The notes beneath the pieces are model-generated. The model did no database searches and was not told where the DNA came from. It saw nothing but the letters and a program-made list of their open reading frames with translations. From an uncultured Clostridia bacterium (GTDB lineage: Bacteria > Bacillota > Clostridia > Christensenellales > UBA1242), in the NCBI GenBank assembly GCA_934778215.1, contig CAKVOE010000001.1, positions 186,001 through 250,000 on the forward strand: a stretch of DNA of 64,000 bases. Direction: 5' to 3'. Position 1 is the first letter of the stretch. Each line of letters starts with the position of its first letter. Of this stretch, positions 47,025-55,264 are shown piece by piece. The position numbers and the translations under genes are program-made.

Positions 47025-48326
47025 ATGAGCGAATTAGAAATGCAACACTGTTCATTTTGTGGAAAAAGCAAATTGGATGTAAAAAAGTTGGTTTCAAGCC
47101 CAGACGGAAAAACTTTTATTTGTGAAACATGTGTTGCTGAATGTACTAATTTGTTGAGTGCTTCAAAAAAGAAGGAAAATACACTTGTTGAGAACGGCGA
47201 CAATCTTTTAAAACCTCAACAAATAAAGCAAGAACTAGATAAATATATAATAGGACAAGAGGACGCAAAAAAGGTTATTTCGGTTGCAGTGTATAACCAC
47301 TATAAAAGAGTAAACTTCAATTGTTCTAGCCTAAAAACTGATGAATTAGACCTTGAAAAGAGTAATATTTTAATGCTAGGGCCAACAGGGTGCGGTAAAA
47401 CGCTAATGGCAAAAACATTGGCAAAAATATTAGATGTTCCTTTTGCAACGGCTGATGCAACCTGTTTAACCGAGGCAGGTTATGTAGGCGATGATGTAGA
47501 AAATATTTTGTTAAAACTTATTCAAAATGCAAACTACAATATTAAGCAGGCAGAACGAGGAATTGTTTATATTGATGAAATAGATAAAATCGCTCGCAAG
47601 GGAGATAATGTTTCTATTACAAGAGATGTATCGGGAGAGGGTGTACAACAAGCACTTCTAAAAATTTTGGAAGGTACGGTTGCAAATGTTCCACCACAAG
47701 GCGGAAGAAAACACCCAAACCAAGAATGTATTCAAATAGATACAACAAACATTTTATTTATTATTGGTGGAGCGTTTGTTGGACTAGATAAAATAATTGA
47801 ACAACGAAAAGACAATGTTAATTTGGGCTTTGGTGGCGTTGTAAAAAGCAAAAAAGAATTAAGCGAATCAAACTTGCTTAAAGAATGTGAGCCATCTGAC
47901 TTAATTAAGTTTGGTTTAATTCCTGAGTTTGTTGGTAGAGTTCCGGTAACGGTAAGTTTGGAAGCGTTAACCGAAAAGGCGTTGGTTAAAGTTTTAACAG
48001 AACCAAAAAATGCACTTATTAAACAATATAAACAGATGTTTAAAATGGATAATATTGAACTAGATATAGAAAAGAGTGCTATTGAATATTTTGCAAAAAA
48101 AGCGATGGAATTAAAAACGGGAGCAAGAGGTTTACGAAATATTTTAGAAGACACAATGCTACCGCTTATGTATTCTAGTCCTAGCAACGAAAAGTTAAAG
48201 AAAATAATTGTAAAGAACAAAAATTCTAAAATTGTTACGCAATTAATTAACAGAGAAGAAACCGAAGAAGATATTTTTGAAGGGCAAGAATTAACAGATG
48301 AAAATAAAGAATGCAAAGTTTCTTAA
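47025..48326 (+). CDS. clpX: ATP-dependent Clp protease ATP-binding subunit ClpX
   Basis: The 433-residue AAA+ unfoldase has the N-terminal zinc-binding domain (HCSFCGKSK and FICETCVAEC, residues about 6-43). Walker A is GPTGCGKT near 122, Walker B is IVYIDEIDKI near 183, and RNILEDTMLPLMY is in the C-terminal small domain. The ClpP-binding loop is in the expected area (IGGAFVGLD). The end of the gene overlaps ysxC by 29 bases. Confidence 0.98.
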   Translation: MSELEMQHCSFCGKSKLDVKKLVSSPDGKTFICETCVAECTNLLSASKKKENTLVENGDNLLKPQQIKQELDKYIIGQEDAKKVISVAVYNHYKRVNFNCSSLKTDELDLEKSNILMLGPTGCGKTLMAKTLAKILDVPFATADATCLTEAGYVGDDVENILLKLIQNANYNIKQAERGIVYIDEIDKIARKGDNVSITRDVSGEGVQQALLKILEGTVANVPPQGGRKHPNQECIQIDTTNILFIIGGAFVGLDKIIEQRKDNVNLGFGGVVKSKKELSESNLLKECEPSDLIKFGLIPEFVGRVPVTVSLEALTEKALVKVLTEPKNALIKQYKQMFKMDNIELDIEKSAIEYFAKKAMELKTGARGLRNILEDTMLPLMYSSPSNEKLKKIIVKNKNSKIVTQLINREETEEDIFEGQELTDENKECKVS

Positions 48327-48876
48327 AAGTGGAGTTTCGGCTGACGACAGTTTTTTGCTTCCAGAAATTGCGATTGTAGGAAGAAGTAATGTTGGCAAAA
48401 GTAGTTTAATTAATTATTTAACAAACTCCAAAATAGCAAAAACATCTAGTACTCCGGGAAGAACCAGACTTATAAACTACTTCGAAATTAATGGTGGAGA
48501 ATTTATATTGGTTGATCTTCCGGGGTATGGGTATGCTGAGGCAAATAAATCTACAAAATCTAACTGGGGCTCAATGATTGAGCCCTATATTCTTAATAAT
48601 AAAAATTTAAAGAATATATTACTTTTGGTAGATTGTAGACACACTCCAAGTACTGACGATAAAGCGATGATGAATTTTTTGCTTTATTACAATTTGCCAT
48701 TTACCATTGTTGCAACAAAGGTAGACAAATTAAAAAAGTCAGAACTTAACAAAAATTTGGCGATGCTTGCACAAGAATTAAAGGTGGGAATTGGAAATAT
48801 CTATCCGGTATCAGCAACAAAAAGAGTAGGGATAGAAAAACTAACAGATAGAATTTTTCAATTTATAGGTGAATAG
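48298..48876 (+). CDS. ysxC: Ribosome biogenesis GTPase YsxC/EngB
   Basis: The 192-residue GTPase starts inside the end of clpX at ATG 48298. MKIKNAKFLKSG is the typical N-terminus of this family. G motifs are visible: GRSNVGKSSLIN (G1), TSSTPGRTR (G2), DLPGYGYAE (G3), ATKVDKLKK (G4) and SATKR (G5). The family acts in assembly of the large ribosomal subunit. Overlap with clpX implies cotranscription and translational coupling. Confidence 0.95.
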   Translation: MKIKNAKFLKSGVSADDSFLLPEIAIVGRSNVGKSSLINYLTNSKIAKTSSTPGRTRLINYFEINGGEFILVDLPGYGYAEANKSTKSNWGSMIEPYILNNKNLKNILLLVDCRHTPSTDDKAMMNFLLYYNLPFTIVATKVDKLKKSELNKNLAMLAQELKVGIGNIYPVSATKRVGIEKLTDRIFQFIGE

Positions 48877-48877
48877 T

Positions 48878-49582
48878 ATGAATGTTTATGCACTATCAGA
48901 TTTACATTTATCTTACGAAACAAACAAACCTATGGATGTTTTTGGCGAGAAGTGGGAAAATTATGAAGACAAAATAAAAGAAAATTGGAACAATTTGGTT
49001 TCAAATGAAGATGTTGTTATTATTGCCGGCGATATTAGTTGGGCAATGAATTTAAACGAAACAAAAAAAGATTTTGAATATATAGATTCGCTAAATGGAA
49101 AAAAAATAATGATTCGGGGCAATCATGACTATTGGTGGAAGGCTATTTCGTCTGTTAGAGATGCTGTTCCAAATTCTATTTTTGCAATTCAAAATGACGC
49201 AATAAAAATTGATAATTTTATTTTTTGCGGAACAAGGGGCTGGCTAGTTCCAGAAAGAGGAAAGGAGTTAAGCACAGAAGATAAAAAAATTTATGATAGG
49301 GAATTACTTAGATTAGAAATGTCAATTTTGCGTGCCAAAGCAATGCAAAATGAAGATGACAAAATAATTTGCGTGCTACATTTTCCACCATTCAATTCGG
49401 AATTGCAAGAGAATGAATTTACAGCGCTAATAGAAAAATATAATATCGGTACCGTAGTATACGGACATTTGCATGGCAAAATAAAATATCCAACCAGTCT
49501 TATTGAAAAAAATGGCGTAAAATATTATTTATCTTCGTGTGACAAAATTGGTTTTTCGCCAATTTTAATAGATGAAAATTAG
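48878..49582 (+). CDS. Calcineurin-like metallophosphoesterase
   Basis: I start at ATG 48878, one base after the ysxC stop; a GTG three codons upstream is the alternative. The 234-residue protein has the five metallophosphoesterase blocks: SDLHLS, AGDISW, GNHDYWW, LHFPPF and YGHLHG, which supply the two-metal site. The extended GDISW/GNHDYWW pattern matches a group of phosphohydrolases widespread in Bacillota whose substrate is unknown. A terminator follows, closing the tig-to-phosphoesterase run. Confidence 0.9.
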   Translation: MNVYALSDLHLSYETNKPMDVFGEKWENYEDKIKENWNNLVSNEDVVIIAGDISWAMNLNETKKDFEYIDSLNGKKIMIRGNHDYWWKAISSVRDAVPNSIFAIQNDAIKIDNFIFCGTRGWLVPERGKELSTEDKKIYDRELLRLEMSILRAKAMQNEDDKIICVLHFPPFNSELQENEFTALIEKYNIGTVVYGHLHGKIKYPTSLIEKNGVKYYLSSCDKIGFSPILIDEN

Positions 49583-49627
49583 TAGAAATTTTAGTCAAAA
49601 ATATTTGACAAATATGAAAAAACTTAT

Positions 49628-49664
49628 GAACTCCACTAAACCTAGCAAGGTGGAGTTCTTTTTA
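49628..49664 (+). terminator. Terminator after the metallophosphoesterase gene
   Basis: GAACTCCAC (49628-49636) and GTGGAGTTC (49650-49658) form a perfect 9-base-pair stem followed by T5. Confidence 0.85.
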
Positions 49665-50042
49665 TTATGTTTTTCTATATTATCATCTACTTTGCAAACG
49701 CCCGGAATTCTTTGTTCGTATAAATCAGTAATTTTAGTTATTAATATGATTGATATTTTAAAATTTATATAACTGCCAATATTAATAATAATTTTCGAAT
49801 AGTTTTATTTATTAGAGAATTTGTTTTTTTAATAATGTAATATTTTATCACGTGTGATGAAAATATTTGAAAATACGAGAACACTTATACAGTTTTAATA
49901 ATAAAATTAAGAAAAGTTTGGGTGTTATAGAAACATTAAGACAAATTACTTGTAAAATTAGTATAATGTATTTTAATTTATTATTTTAATTATATAAAAT
50001 AAGTAATCTGGAAAACTTTACTATTATTTTGTTGGTTTAGTA

Positions 50043-50071
50043 TTGACATTGTGCTAAAAATCAAGTATAAT
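50043..50071 (+). promoter_or_regulatory. Consensus promoter of the six-gene island operon
   Basis: TTGACA (50043-50048) and TATAAT (50066-50071) are both perfect consensus with a 17-base spacer. GTATTGACA also occurs at the island's second promoter (55219). Consensus promoters next to an XRE regulator suggest repressor control. Confidence 0.9.
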
Positions 50072-50093
50072 CTCATCAAACAGAGAGGTTAAT

Positions 50094-51056
50094 ATGAGCA
50101 ATTTCCAAAAAAATTTAAAAGTTTTGTCAAACAAATATACTCAAAAGTATATTGCTGCTCGTACAGGATTTTCTCAATCAAGCATAAACAATTACCTAAC
50201 TAAAAACAGTGAACCGTCTATTCAATTTTTAATTGCGCTAAAAAATGCATTTGGAGTTTGTTTAGACGATTTTTTATTTTCTGATATAGATATATCAAAT
50301 GAAGTGTCGTACGATAAATTTATTGGAAGCTATATGGTATATTACTATAATAATAATTCGTATAAAGGAGAAGTACACATAAACATCTCAAATACTTTAA
50401 ATTATGGGGTGATTAGTATTTTAAAGGAAAAAGATTTGGATAAAAATATTGTGGTATATGGAACCTTTGTAAAATCCAAGGTCGAAGCCACAAAATTATT
50501 AAAAGAATTAAATCAAATTCATCAATCAATAGATGTAGTATCTAGATATAAAGAGTTAGATAATTTATATAAAGGAAGTATTTCAACAACTGACCAAAGT
50601 ATTTTTATTGATTTAAACAACAACTTTAACGGAGATCAATCCTTTATTATTCTTAATAATCCGCCTACTAAAAATAATTATATAGGTGGTGTGGGTACTG
50701 TTAATTCAATTGCAAGAGGTAGAGAGCATAATCCTTGTGTGCAATTTATTATTTTATCAAAGAAATTAATTGATAAACCCGATGGTGAAATATATAATTG
50801 TTTAAAATTTGATGACTATAATATAAACTTTGATTATGCAGTTAAGAGTATTGTAGATTTGTTTAAAAGGTTGTATCTAGATAAAAATGAGATATCCTCT
50901 ACTCTTACTGAAAATCAAAAGAATGCGATTATTCAAAATAAGTTAGAATATCATTTTGATGAAATATTAGGCGCTAATGTGTTTAGATTTGCAAAAGTTT
51001 CGAACAAAGAGGATGATAAAATCTATAAACTTATTAAGGAGGGAATAGATGTTTGA
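50094..51056 (+). CDS. XRE-family regulator with C-terminal sensory-type domain
   Basis: ATG 50094 follows GAGAGG. The 320-residue protein has an N-terminal helix-turn-helix of the XRE/Cro type (about residues 5-62: QKYIAARTGFSQSSINNYLT, then a LIALKNAFGVCLDDFLF helix). An approximately 250-residue C-terminal region (GSYMVYYYNNNSYKGEVHIN) follows and may sense a ligand; its family is unknown to me. It is the first gene behind a consensus promoter and probably autoregulates the island. Its stop overlaps the next start by eight bases, so translation is coupled. Confidence 0.8.
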   Translation: MSNFQKNLKVLSNKYTQKYIAARTGFSQSSINNYLTKNSEPSIQFLIALKNAFGVCLDDFLFSDIDISNEVSYDKFIGSYMVYYYNNNSYKGEVHINISNTLNYGVISILKEKDLDKNIVVYGTFVKSKVEATKLLKELNQIHQSIDVVSRYKELDNLYKGSISTTDQSIFIDLNNNFNGDQSFIILNNPPTKNNYIGGVGTVNSIARGREHNPCVQFIILSKKLIDKPDGEIYNCLKFDDYNINFDYAVKSIVDLFKRLYLDKNEISSTLTENQKNAIIQNKLEYHFDEILGANVFRFAKVSNKEDDKIYKLIKEGIDV

Positions 51057-52491
51057 TGAAATTGATAAGCGATTTAATGAAATAATTCAAATATTTTGTG
51101 GTAATCAAAATTTCATTTCACTAATATCTAAAGCCTATGAGTTTGCAAAGCGACTTCACGGGAACCAAACCCGAAAAGACGGAACACTTTATTTAGCCCA
51201 TCCTGTAGAAGTTGCTTTGATATTAGCAAAGTTAGGATTTGATGAAGATGTTGTTAGTGCATCATTGTTGCATGATGTGGTGGAGGATTGTGGGTGTGAT
51301 TTAGAAACAATTAAAGCGGAATTTAATACCGATATTGCAGAGATGGTTGATTGCGTTAGTGTGATTGATAAGGAAACATATACTTTTGATAAAGATGATT
51401 TATATCAAATACGAGATTTCGAAAAGGCATCAATAGAAGAACAATCTTTCAAAAAATTAATAGCGATTGGTAAAAATAATCCTTCTGGTTTTTGTATTAA
51501 GTTTGCAGATAGATTACATAATTTAAGAACGATAGATTGCTTTGAATATAGTAAACAATTAGAAAAAGTTAAGGAAACTGAAAAGTGGATTATTCCATTG
51601 GCAAAAATTTTGAATACTGAATACTTTTATAGGGCAATAACTAATGAATGTTTTAAAATTAAGCATAAATTTAATGGAGCTGAATTTTTTGATCAATACA
51701 AAAATTATCATAAAGTAAATATTGGAAACATTGAAAAACTAACAACAAAGTTAAAAGAAAACTTCTCAAGCACTTGTATACGAGATATAAAAATCAAAAA
51801 TGTTAGAGAATATAAAGTTTATGAAGATTTGAGTAAGTTGTTTAAAAATATAAACATTTCAAAAATATCTCAGGGTCAAATATTAAAAGTTACAAATTAC
51901 AACCTTTACTTATTATACAAGAACAAAAAGTATAAAGATGTAATAGGCCAAGTAATGAATATAATAAACAAGAATTTAATTCAAGATATAAAAATTATTG
52001 ATGCAAATGTAGGGAATTTTACTAAAAAACCTTTTTATCAATTAGAAGATAATTACAAAAATAAATATAACTTATATGTAATGTCAATTACCGATTATCA
52101 ATTACTTAAGAACGGAACTTTAGATGGGCAAAACAATGAATTGTTAGATGAAGATAATATTGATGACCTAAATACTGAATTAATCAAAGTTGCAACAAGG
52201 TCAGGCGAAATAAAGCTTATTCCCAAGGGAAGTACGGTGTTGGACTTTGCTTTTAAAATACATAAGAGTATAGGGCTTGGATTTAAATATGCAGTTGTTA
52301 ACAATTCAAAAACCAAATTGCCTCCCTATACAAAATTGTACGAGGGAGATAAAGTTGAAATAGTTGTTGATAAAAACATTAGGGGTGAAATAAAAAATAA
52401 TGCTGAACTAAGATGGCTTGCGTATGTAAACACGGACTTAGCGAAAAAGTATTTAATTAAATGGTTTGAAAATTACAACAGGAGAAATTAA
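51049..52491 (+). CDS. RelA/SpoT-like protein: HD hydrolase plus TGS domain, synthetase region not recognisable
   Basis: AAGGAGGG precedes ATG 51049. The 480-residue protein has an RSH-type HD domain (about 20-185) with all visible metal and base-site motifs: RKDGTLYLAHPVEVA, LLHDVVEDC and IKFADRLHNLRTI. The middle (about 200-370) lacks the recognisable (p)ppGpp synthetase signatures. A TGS domain follows (about 388-448, EIKLIPKGSTVLDFAFKIHK), then NAELRWLAYVNTDLAKKYLI, which resembles the post-TGS segment of RelA. It is therefore probably a nucleotide hydrolase with a tRNA/ribosome-type docking domain, possibly acting on (p)ppGpp or a related alarmone. That substrate is inference. Confidence 0.8.
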   Translation: MFDEIDKRFNEIIQIFCGNQNFISLISKAYEFAKRLHGNQTRKDGTLYLAHPVEVALILAKLGFDEDVVSASLLHDVVEDCGCDLETIKAEFNTDIAEMVDCVSVIDKETYTFDKDDLYQIRDFEKASIEEQSFKKLIAIGKNNPSGFCIKFADRLHNLRTIDCFEYSKQLEKVKETEKWIIPLAKILNTEYFYRAITNECFKIKHKFNGAEFFDQYKNYHKVNIGNIEKLTTKLKENFSSTCIRDIKIKNVREYKVYEDLSKLFKNINISKISQGQILKVTNYNLYLLYKNKKYKDVIGQVMNIINKNLIQDIKIIDANVGNFTKKPFYQLEDNYKNKYNLYVMSITDYQLLKNGTLDGQNNELLDEDNIDDLNTELIKVATRSGEIKLIPKGSTVLDFAFKIHKSIGLGFKYAVVNNSKTKLPPYTKLYEGDKVEIVVDKNIRGEIKNNAELRWLAYVNTDLAKKYLIKWFENYNRRN

Positions 52492-52493
52492 TA

Positions 52494-53402
52494 ATGAAGA
52501 AATCATTAAGTCTGATAATATCTGCTGGAAAGGGATGTTTTACATGCTGTAAAGGATGTTATCAATATTTTGGCAAGGGAAATATAAAAACAAAAGATAT
52601 TACAGAGTTTATAAGTAAGTATAGAAATCACTTTGCTCTAGATAAGGTTACGTTGGCTGGAGGCGATCCTTTAACCAGAAAAGATATAATTCATTTGATA
52701 AACGAAATCAGTAATATGGGACTAAAAATTAATCTAGATACAGTGGGTAAAAATCTTGTTAAGGATTCTAAGCTAACTTTTCACGGAAGTGCATTGATAA
52801 AAAAGATAGATATTAATAATCTGTGCGACAAAGTGGATATGATAGGGATACCATTAGATGGATGTACAACAAGCCAGATTAACTCTTTTAGGACAATGAT
52901 TACGATTGAAGAAATTCTAGAAATTTTAAATTTACTTGATAGTTACAATTTAAATGTATGTATTAATACTGTTGTAAATAAAACTAATATTAAATATTTA
53001 TATGAAATATTTTTAAAGATTAAAAATTATAAGAATATTAAAAAGTGGCAATTGTTTCAATACTCACCTATTGGAGAGTTAGGATATTTAAATAGGGAAT
53101 TATTTAAAATTAGTAGTGAGGAATTTAATAATTCTATTGAAGAGTTGATAAATAAGGTGGATGATAGTAAAATTCAAATACAAGCTAAGTCAAACGATTT
53201 AAGGAAATGTGCATACATTTTGATAAACTCTGATGGCAAAGTTTGGTATCCTAATGTAGATTTGGATGAAATTATTTTTTCTAAAAAGGATGAAAACCCT
53301 TTTAATAAGGTAATAGGAACAATTTACGATGAAGATATATTTGATAAAATTGATAATGAGTTTGAAAATATTTATAAAAGGAGGGTAAAAGAACAAATAT
53401 GA
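52494..53402 (+). CDS. Radical SAM enzyme
   Basis: AGGAGAAA precedes ATG 52494. The 302-residue protein has a CX3CX2C cluster motif (CFTCCKGCYQYF, residues about 15-26) that would bind a 4Fe-4S cluster and S-adenosylmethionine. It is followed by LAGGDPL, the glycine-rich SAM-contact motif, at about 58-64. The second half (VCINTVVNKTNIKYL; WQLFQYSPIG; ISSEEF) reads like the MoaA/viperin side of the superfamily, but there is no proof of a viperin reaction. There is no obvious second-cluster SPASM domain. Its stop overlaps the next start (ATGA). The substrate is unknown. Confidence 0.85.
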   Translation: MKKSLSLIISAGKGCFTCCKGCYQYFGKGNIKTKDITEFISKYRNHFALDKVTLAGGDPLTRKDIIHLINEISNMGLKINLDTVGKNLVKDSKLTFHGSALIKKIDINNLCDKVDMIGIPLDGCTTSQINSFRTMITIEEILEILNLLDSYNLNVCINTVVNKTNIKYLYEIFLKIKNYKNIKKWQLFQYSPIGELGYLNRELFKISSEEFNNSIEELINKVDDSKIQIQAKSNDLRKCAYILINSDGKVWYPNVDLDEIIFSKKDENPFNKVIGTIYDEDIFDKIDNEFENIYKRRVKEQI

Positions 53403-54028
53403 AAGTTTTGGCTATAGGGGCACATTTTGATGATATAGAGTTGGGTTGTGGAGGAACTCTATACAGGCATTACAAAAATAAAGATGAAATATTTTATATA
53501 GTAGTAACAAAAAGCGATTATAAGTCTCACATAATTGACCATGAAAGAACAGAACAAGATGCTATTAACGAGGGAATTCAATCTGCTAAATTCTTAAATG
53601 TCAAACTAATTCAAGGCAATTTTGAAACTTTAACATTGCAACCAAATAAAGAGCTTATTAATTATCTATGTAAAAAAATTGCCGATATAAGCCCCGATGT
53701 TGTATATACACATTTTATTGGCGATCAGCATTTGGACCATCAAGCAGTTGCAAAAGCAAGTATGATAGCAACTCGCAATATCAATTGTGTTTACTCATAT
53801 TTGCCTAATCTCTATAATACTAATCCTACGTTTAAACCAAACTATTTTGTAGATATTTCAGAGGAATTTGATATTAAGTTAACATTGTTAAAATTATTCA
53901 AATCGGAAGCAAGTTCGCATAATTGGGAAAAACAGCTTAAATTGTATAATGGAATTTATGGTTTTAAAAATTCTGTAGAATATTGTGAACCTTTTCAATT
54001 AATAAAACAAATAAATAGGAGGAAATAA
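53399..54028 (+). CDS. PIG-L/LmbE-family N-deacetylase
   Basis: The gene overlaps the radical SAM stop by four bases. The 209-residue protein has the family motifs AHFDDIELGCGGT (residues about 8-20; the usual form is AHPDDE) and GDQHLDHQAV (about 109-118), which supply the zinc ligands. PIG-L enzymes remove acetyl groups from N-acetylglucosamine-type substrates, including thiol and glycolipid precursors. Here the substrate is probably an amino sugar or related metabolite made or used by the neighbours. No signal peptide is present, so it acts in the cytoplasm. Confidence 0.85.
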   Translation: MKVLAIGAHFDDIELGCGGTLYRHYKNKDEIFYIVVTKSDYKSHIIDHERTEQDAINEGIQSAKFLNVKLIQGNFETLTLQPNKELINYLCKKIADISPDVVYTHFIGDQHLDHQAVAKASMIATRNINCVYSYLPNLYNTNPTFKPNYFVDISEEFDIKLTLLKLFKSEASSHNWEKQLKLYNGIYGFKNSVEYCEPFQLIKQINRRK

Positions 54029-54543
54029 TGAAATTATTAAAATTTTTGGATGGGTCAAGTTATTGGGTAGATGAACCATATTGTAGAGGATGTTTTATGA
54101 ATTCGAATGAATCAAAAATGCCCCGCTATATAGATCCAGTTTATGATGATGGAAATATAGTAATAAGACAAGATGCGGAATGGCCAATACCAGCATTTTT
54201 TATAATTAGCATAAAGAAACATTTAGGAGCATTTGATTTGTTGGATAGAGAAACTAGAAATAAAATAAGCAATGCAATTTACTTTGTTAGAAAAGGTTTG
54301 AGAGAGTTGTTTGGCATTGATAGGGCACAATTCTATCATGAGGAAAAGTTATCTTCTCCGCACTTCCATATTTGGATGTTGCCACTATGGAAAAATGTAA
54401 TGGATAAATATAATATACAGCCTAAAATATACGAGTCAAATGTAAAAAATTATATTGATCTATTTGATTTTGAAACAAATAAAGATGAGATATTACAATG
54501 TAATAAAAAAATGAAAGAATATTTAAAAGGAAAGTTATTATGA
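54028..54543 (+). CDS. HIT/GalT-superfamily protein with altered histidine triad
   Basis: The start overlaps the previous stop by one base. The 171-residue protein begins with a possible zinc site (YCRGCF) and has PIPAFFIISIKKHLGAFDLL in the place of the conserved HIT beta-strand/lysine segment. SSPHFHIWMLPLW is in the place of the catalytic triad. The first two histidines (HFH) are kept, including the usual nucleophile position, but the third is tryptophan. Such enzymes hydrolyse or transfer nucleotidyl groups. Nucleotidyl transfer on a sugar phosphate or aminoacyl-adenylate is possible but unproved. Confidence 0.7.
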   Translation: MKLLKFLDGSSYWVDEPYCRGCFMNSNESKMPRYIDPVYDDGNIVIRQDAEWPIPAFFIISIKKHLGAFDLLDRETRNKISNAIYFVRKGLRELFGIDRAQFYHEEKLSSPHFHIWMLPLWKNVMDKYNIQPKIYESNVKNYIDLFDFETNKDEILQCNKKMKEYLKGKLL

Positions 54544-55211
54544 TATATGCAGGACATCAAATATCTTTTATTCCATGGATAGGTTATTGGAAAAAAATTA
54601 GTGATTCGGATTTTTTTGACTTATCTATTTATGAACAATTTACAAAAAGCACATGGATACATTATACATATATTGGAAATAATGGTAAGTTAGTAAAATG
54701 GAAGTTGCCTGTTGAAAGAGAATTTATAGATCACGCTTTTAGATATAAAATTACAGATATTAAAGTATTGCCTGGTTTTGCAGATGCTATGTTAAAACAA
54801 TTTTATGATGTACATCATAATGATAAATATTTTGAATTTATTTATCCGCTCTTAGAAAAATGGTTGAAAGAAGTTGAATATATAGATAAATTATGGTTAA
54901 TTAATCTTATTCTCACTGAAAAAATATATAATCTAATTCAGTTAAATACTAAACTTGCAATTTTACCAAATTTTGATGATAAAGATGATGCTACGACAAA
55001 GATTATAAAGCAAGCACATGCTTTAAAGTGTGATCAATATTTAAGTGGACCACATGGAATAAATTATTTAAATCTAGATAAATTTAAAGAAACAAATATA
55101 GAAGTAAAATTTCAAGATACTACATATTTATATGAAAATTATAGACAATCTATAGTTAGTTTAATATCAATATATGGGTTAGATTATGTATTAAGACTAC
55201 TAAAAGGTTAA
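54540..55211 (+). CDS. WbqC-like protein
   Basis: The start overlaps the HIT-like stop (ATGA). The 223-residue protein opens with AGHQISFIPWIGYWKKISDS, matching the WbqC family start ('QP.ylPwlGyf..i..sD'), and later has ELYN-type helical segments and HALKCDQYLSGPHGINYL, typical of the family C-terminal half. WbqC-like proteins occur in O-antigen and other sugar-decoration loci and are suspected to act on amino sugars; the exact reaction is not established here. It is the last gene of the six-gene operon. Confidence 0.75.
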   Translation: MIYAGHQISFIPWIGYWKKISDSDFFDLSIYEQFTKSTWIHYTYIGNNGKLVKWKLPVEREFIDHAFRYKITDIKVLPGFADAMLKQFYDVHHNDKYFEFIYPLLEKWLKEVEYIDKLWLINLILTEKIYNLIQLNTKLAILPNFDDKDDATTKIIKQAHALKCDQYLSGPHGINYLNLDKFKETNIEVKFQDTTYLYENYRQSIVSLISIYGLDYVLRLLKG

Positions 55212-55218
55212 ATTAGGT

Positions 55219-55247
55219 ATTGACAGTTATCTAAAATTAAATTATAA
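55219..55247 (+). promoter_or_regulatory. Consensus promoter of the INS-less ProRS gene
   Basis: TTGACA (55219-55224) and TATAAT (55242-55247) are perfect consensus with a 17-base spacer. An in-frame ATG at 55247 overlaps the -10, so the real start is downstream. Confidence 0.9.
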
Positions 55248-55264
55248 TGAAAGAGGAGGGAATT

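Larger units (their letters stand above)
49583..50093 (+). other. AT-rich intergenic region at the left edge of the accessory island
   Basis: This 511-base stretch holds the terminator of the upstream run (49628-49664), a short imperfect palindrome ATCAC-GT-GTGAT (49848-49859), a TATAAT-like sequence near 49961 with no gene behind it, and the island promoter at 50043-50071. No convincing gene is present. It is the likely left junction of the island, but I see no direct repeat or tRNA end that would define an attachment site. Confidence 0.5.

Noticed and set aside
47732..48316. 194-aa open frame antisense to clpX
   Set aside because: It is a shadow of clpX; composition (Ser/Leu/Phe-rich) and lack of ribosome-binding site fit chance.
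49572..49772. 66-aa frame after the metallophosphoesterase gene
   Set aside because: It runs through the terminator hairpin and lacks a ribosome-binding site.
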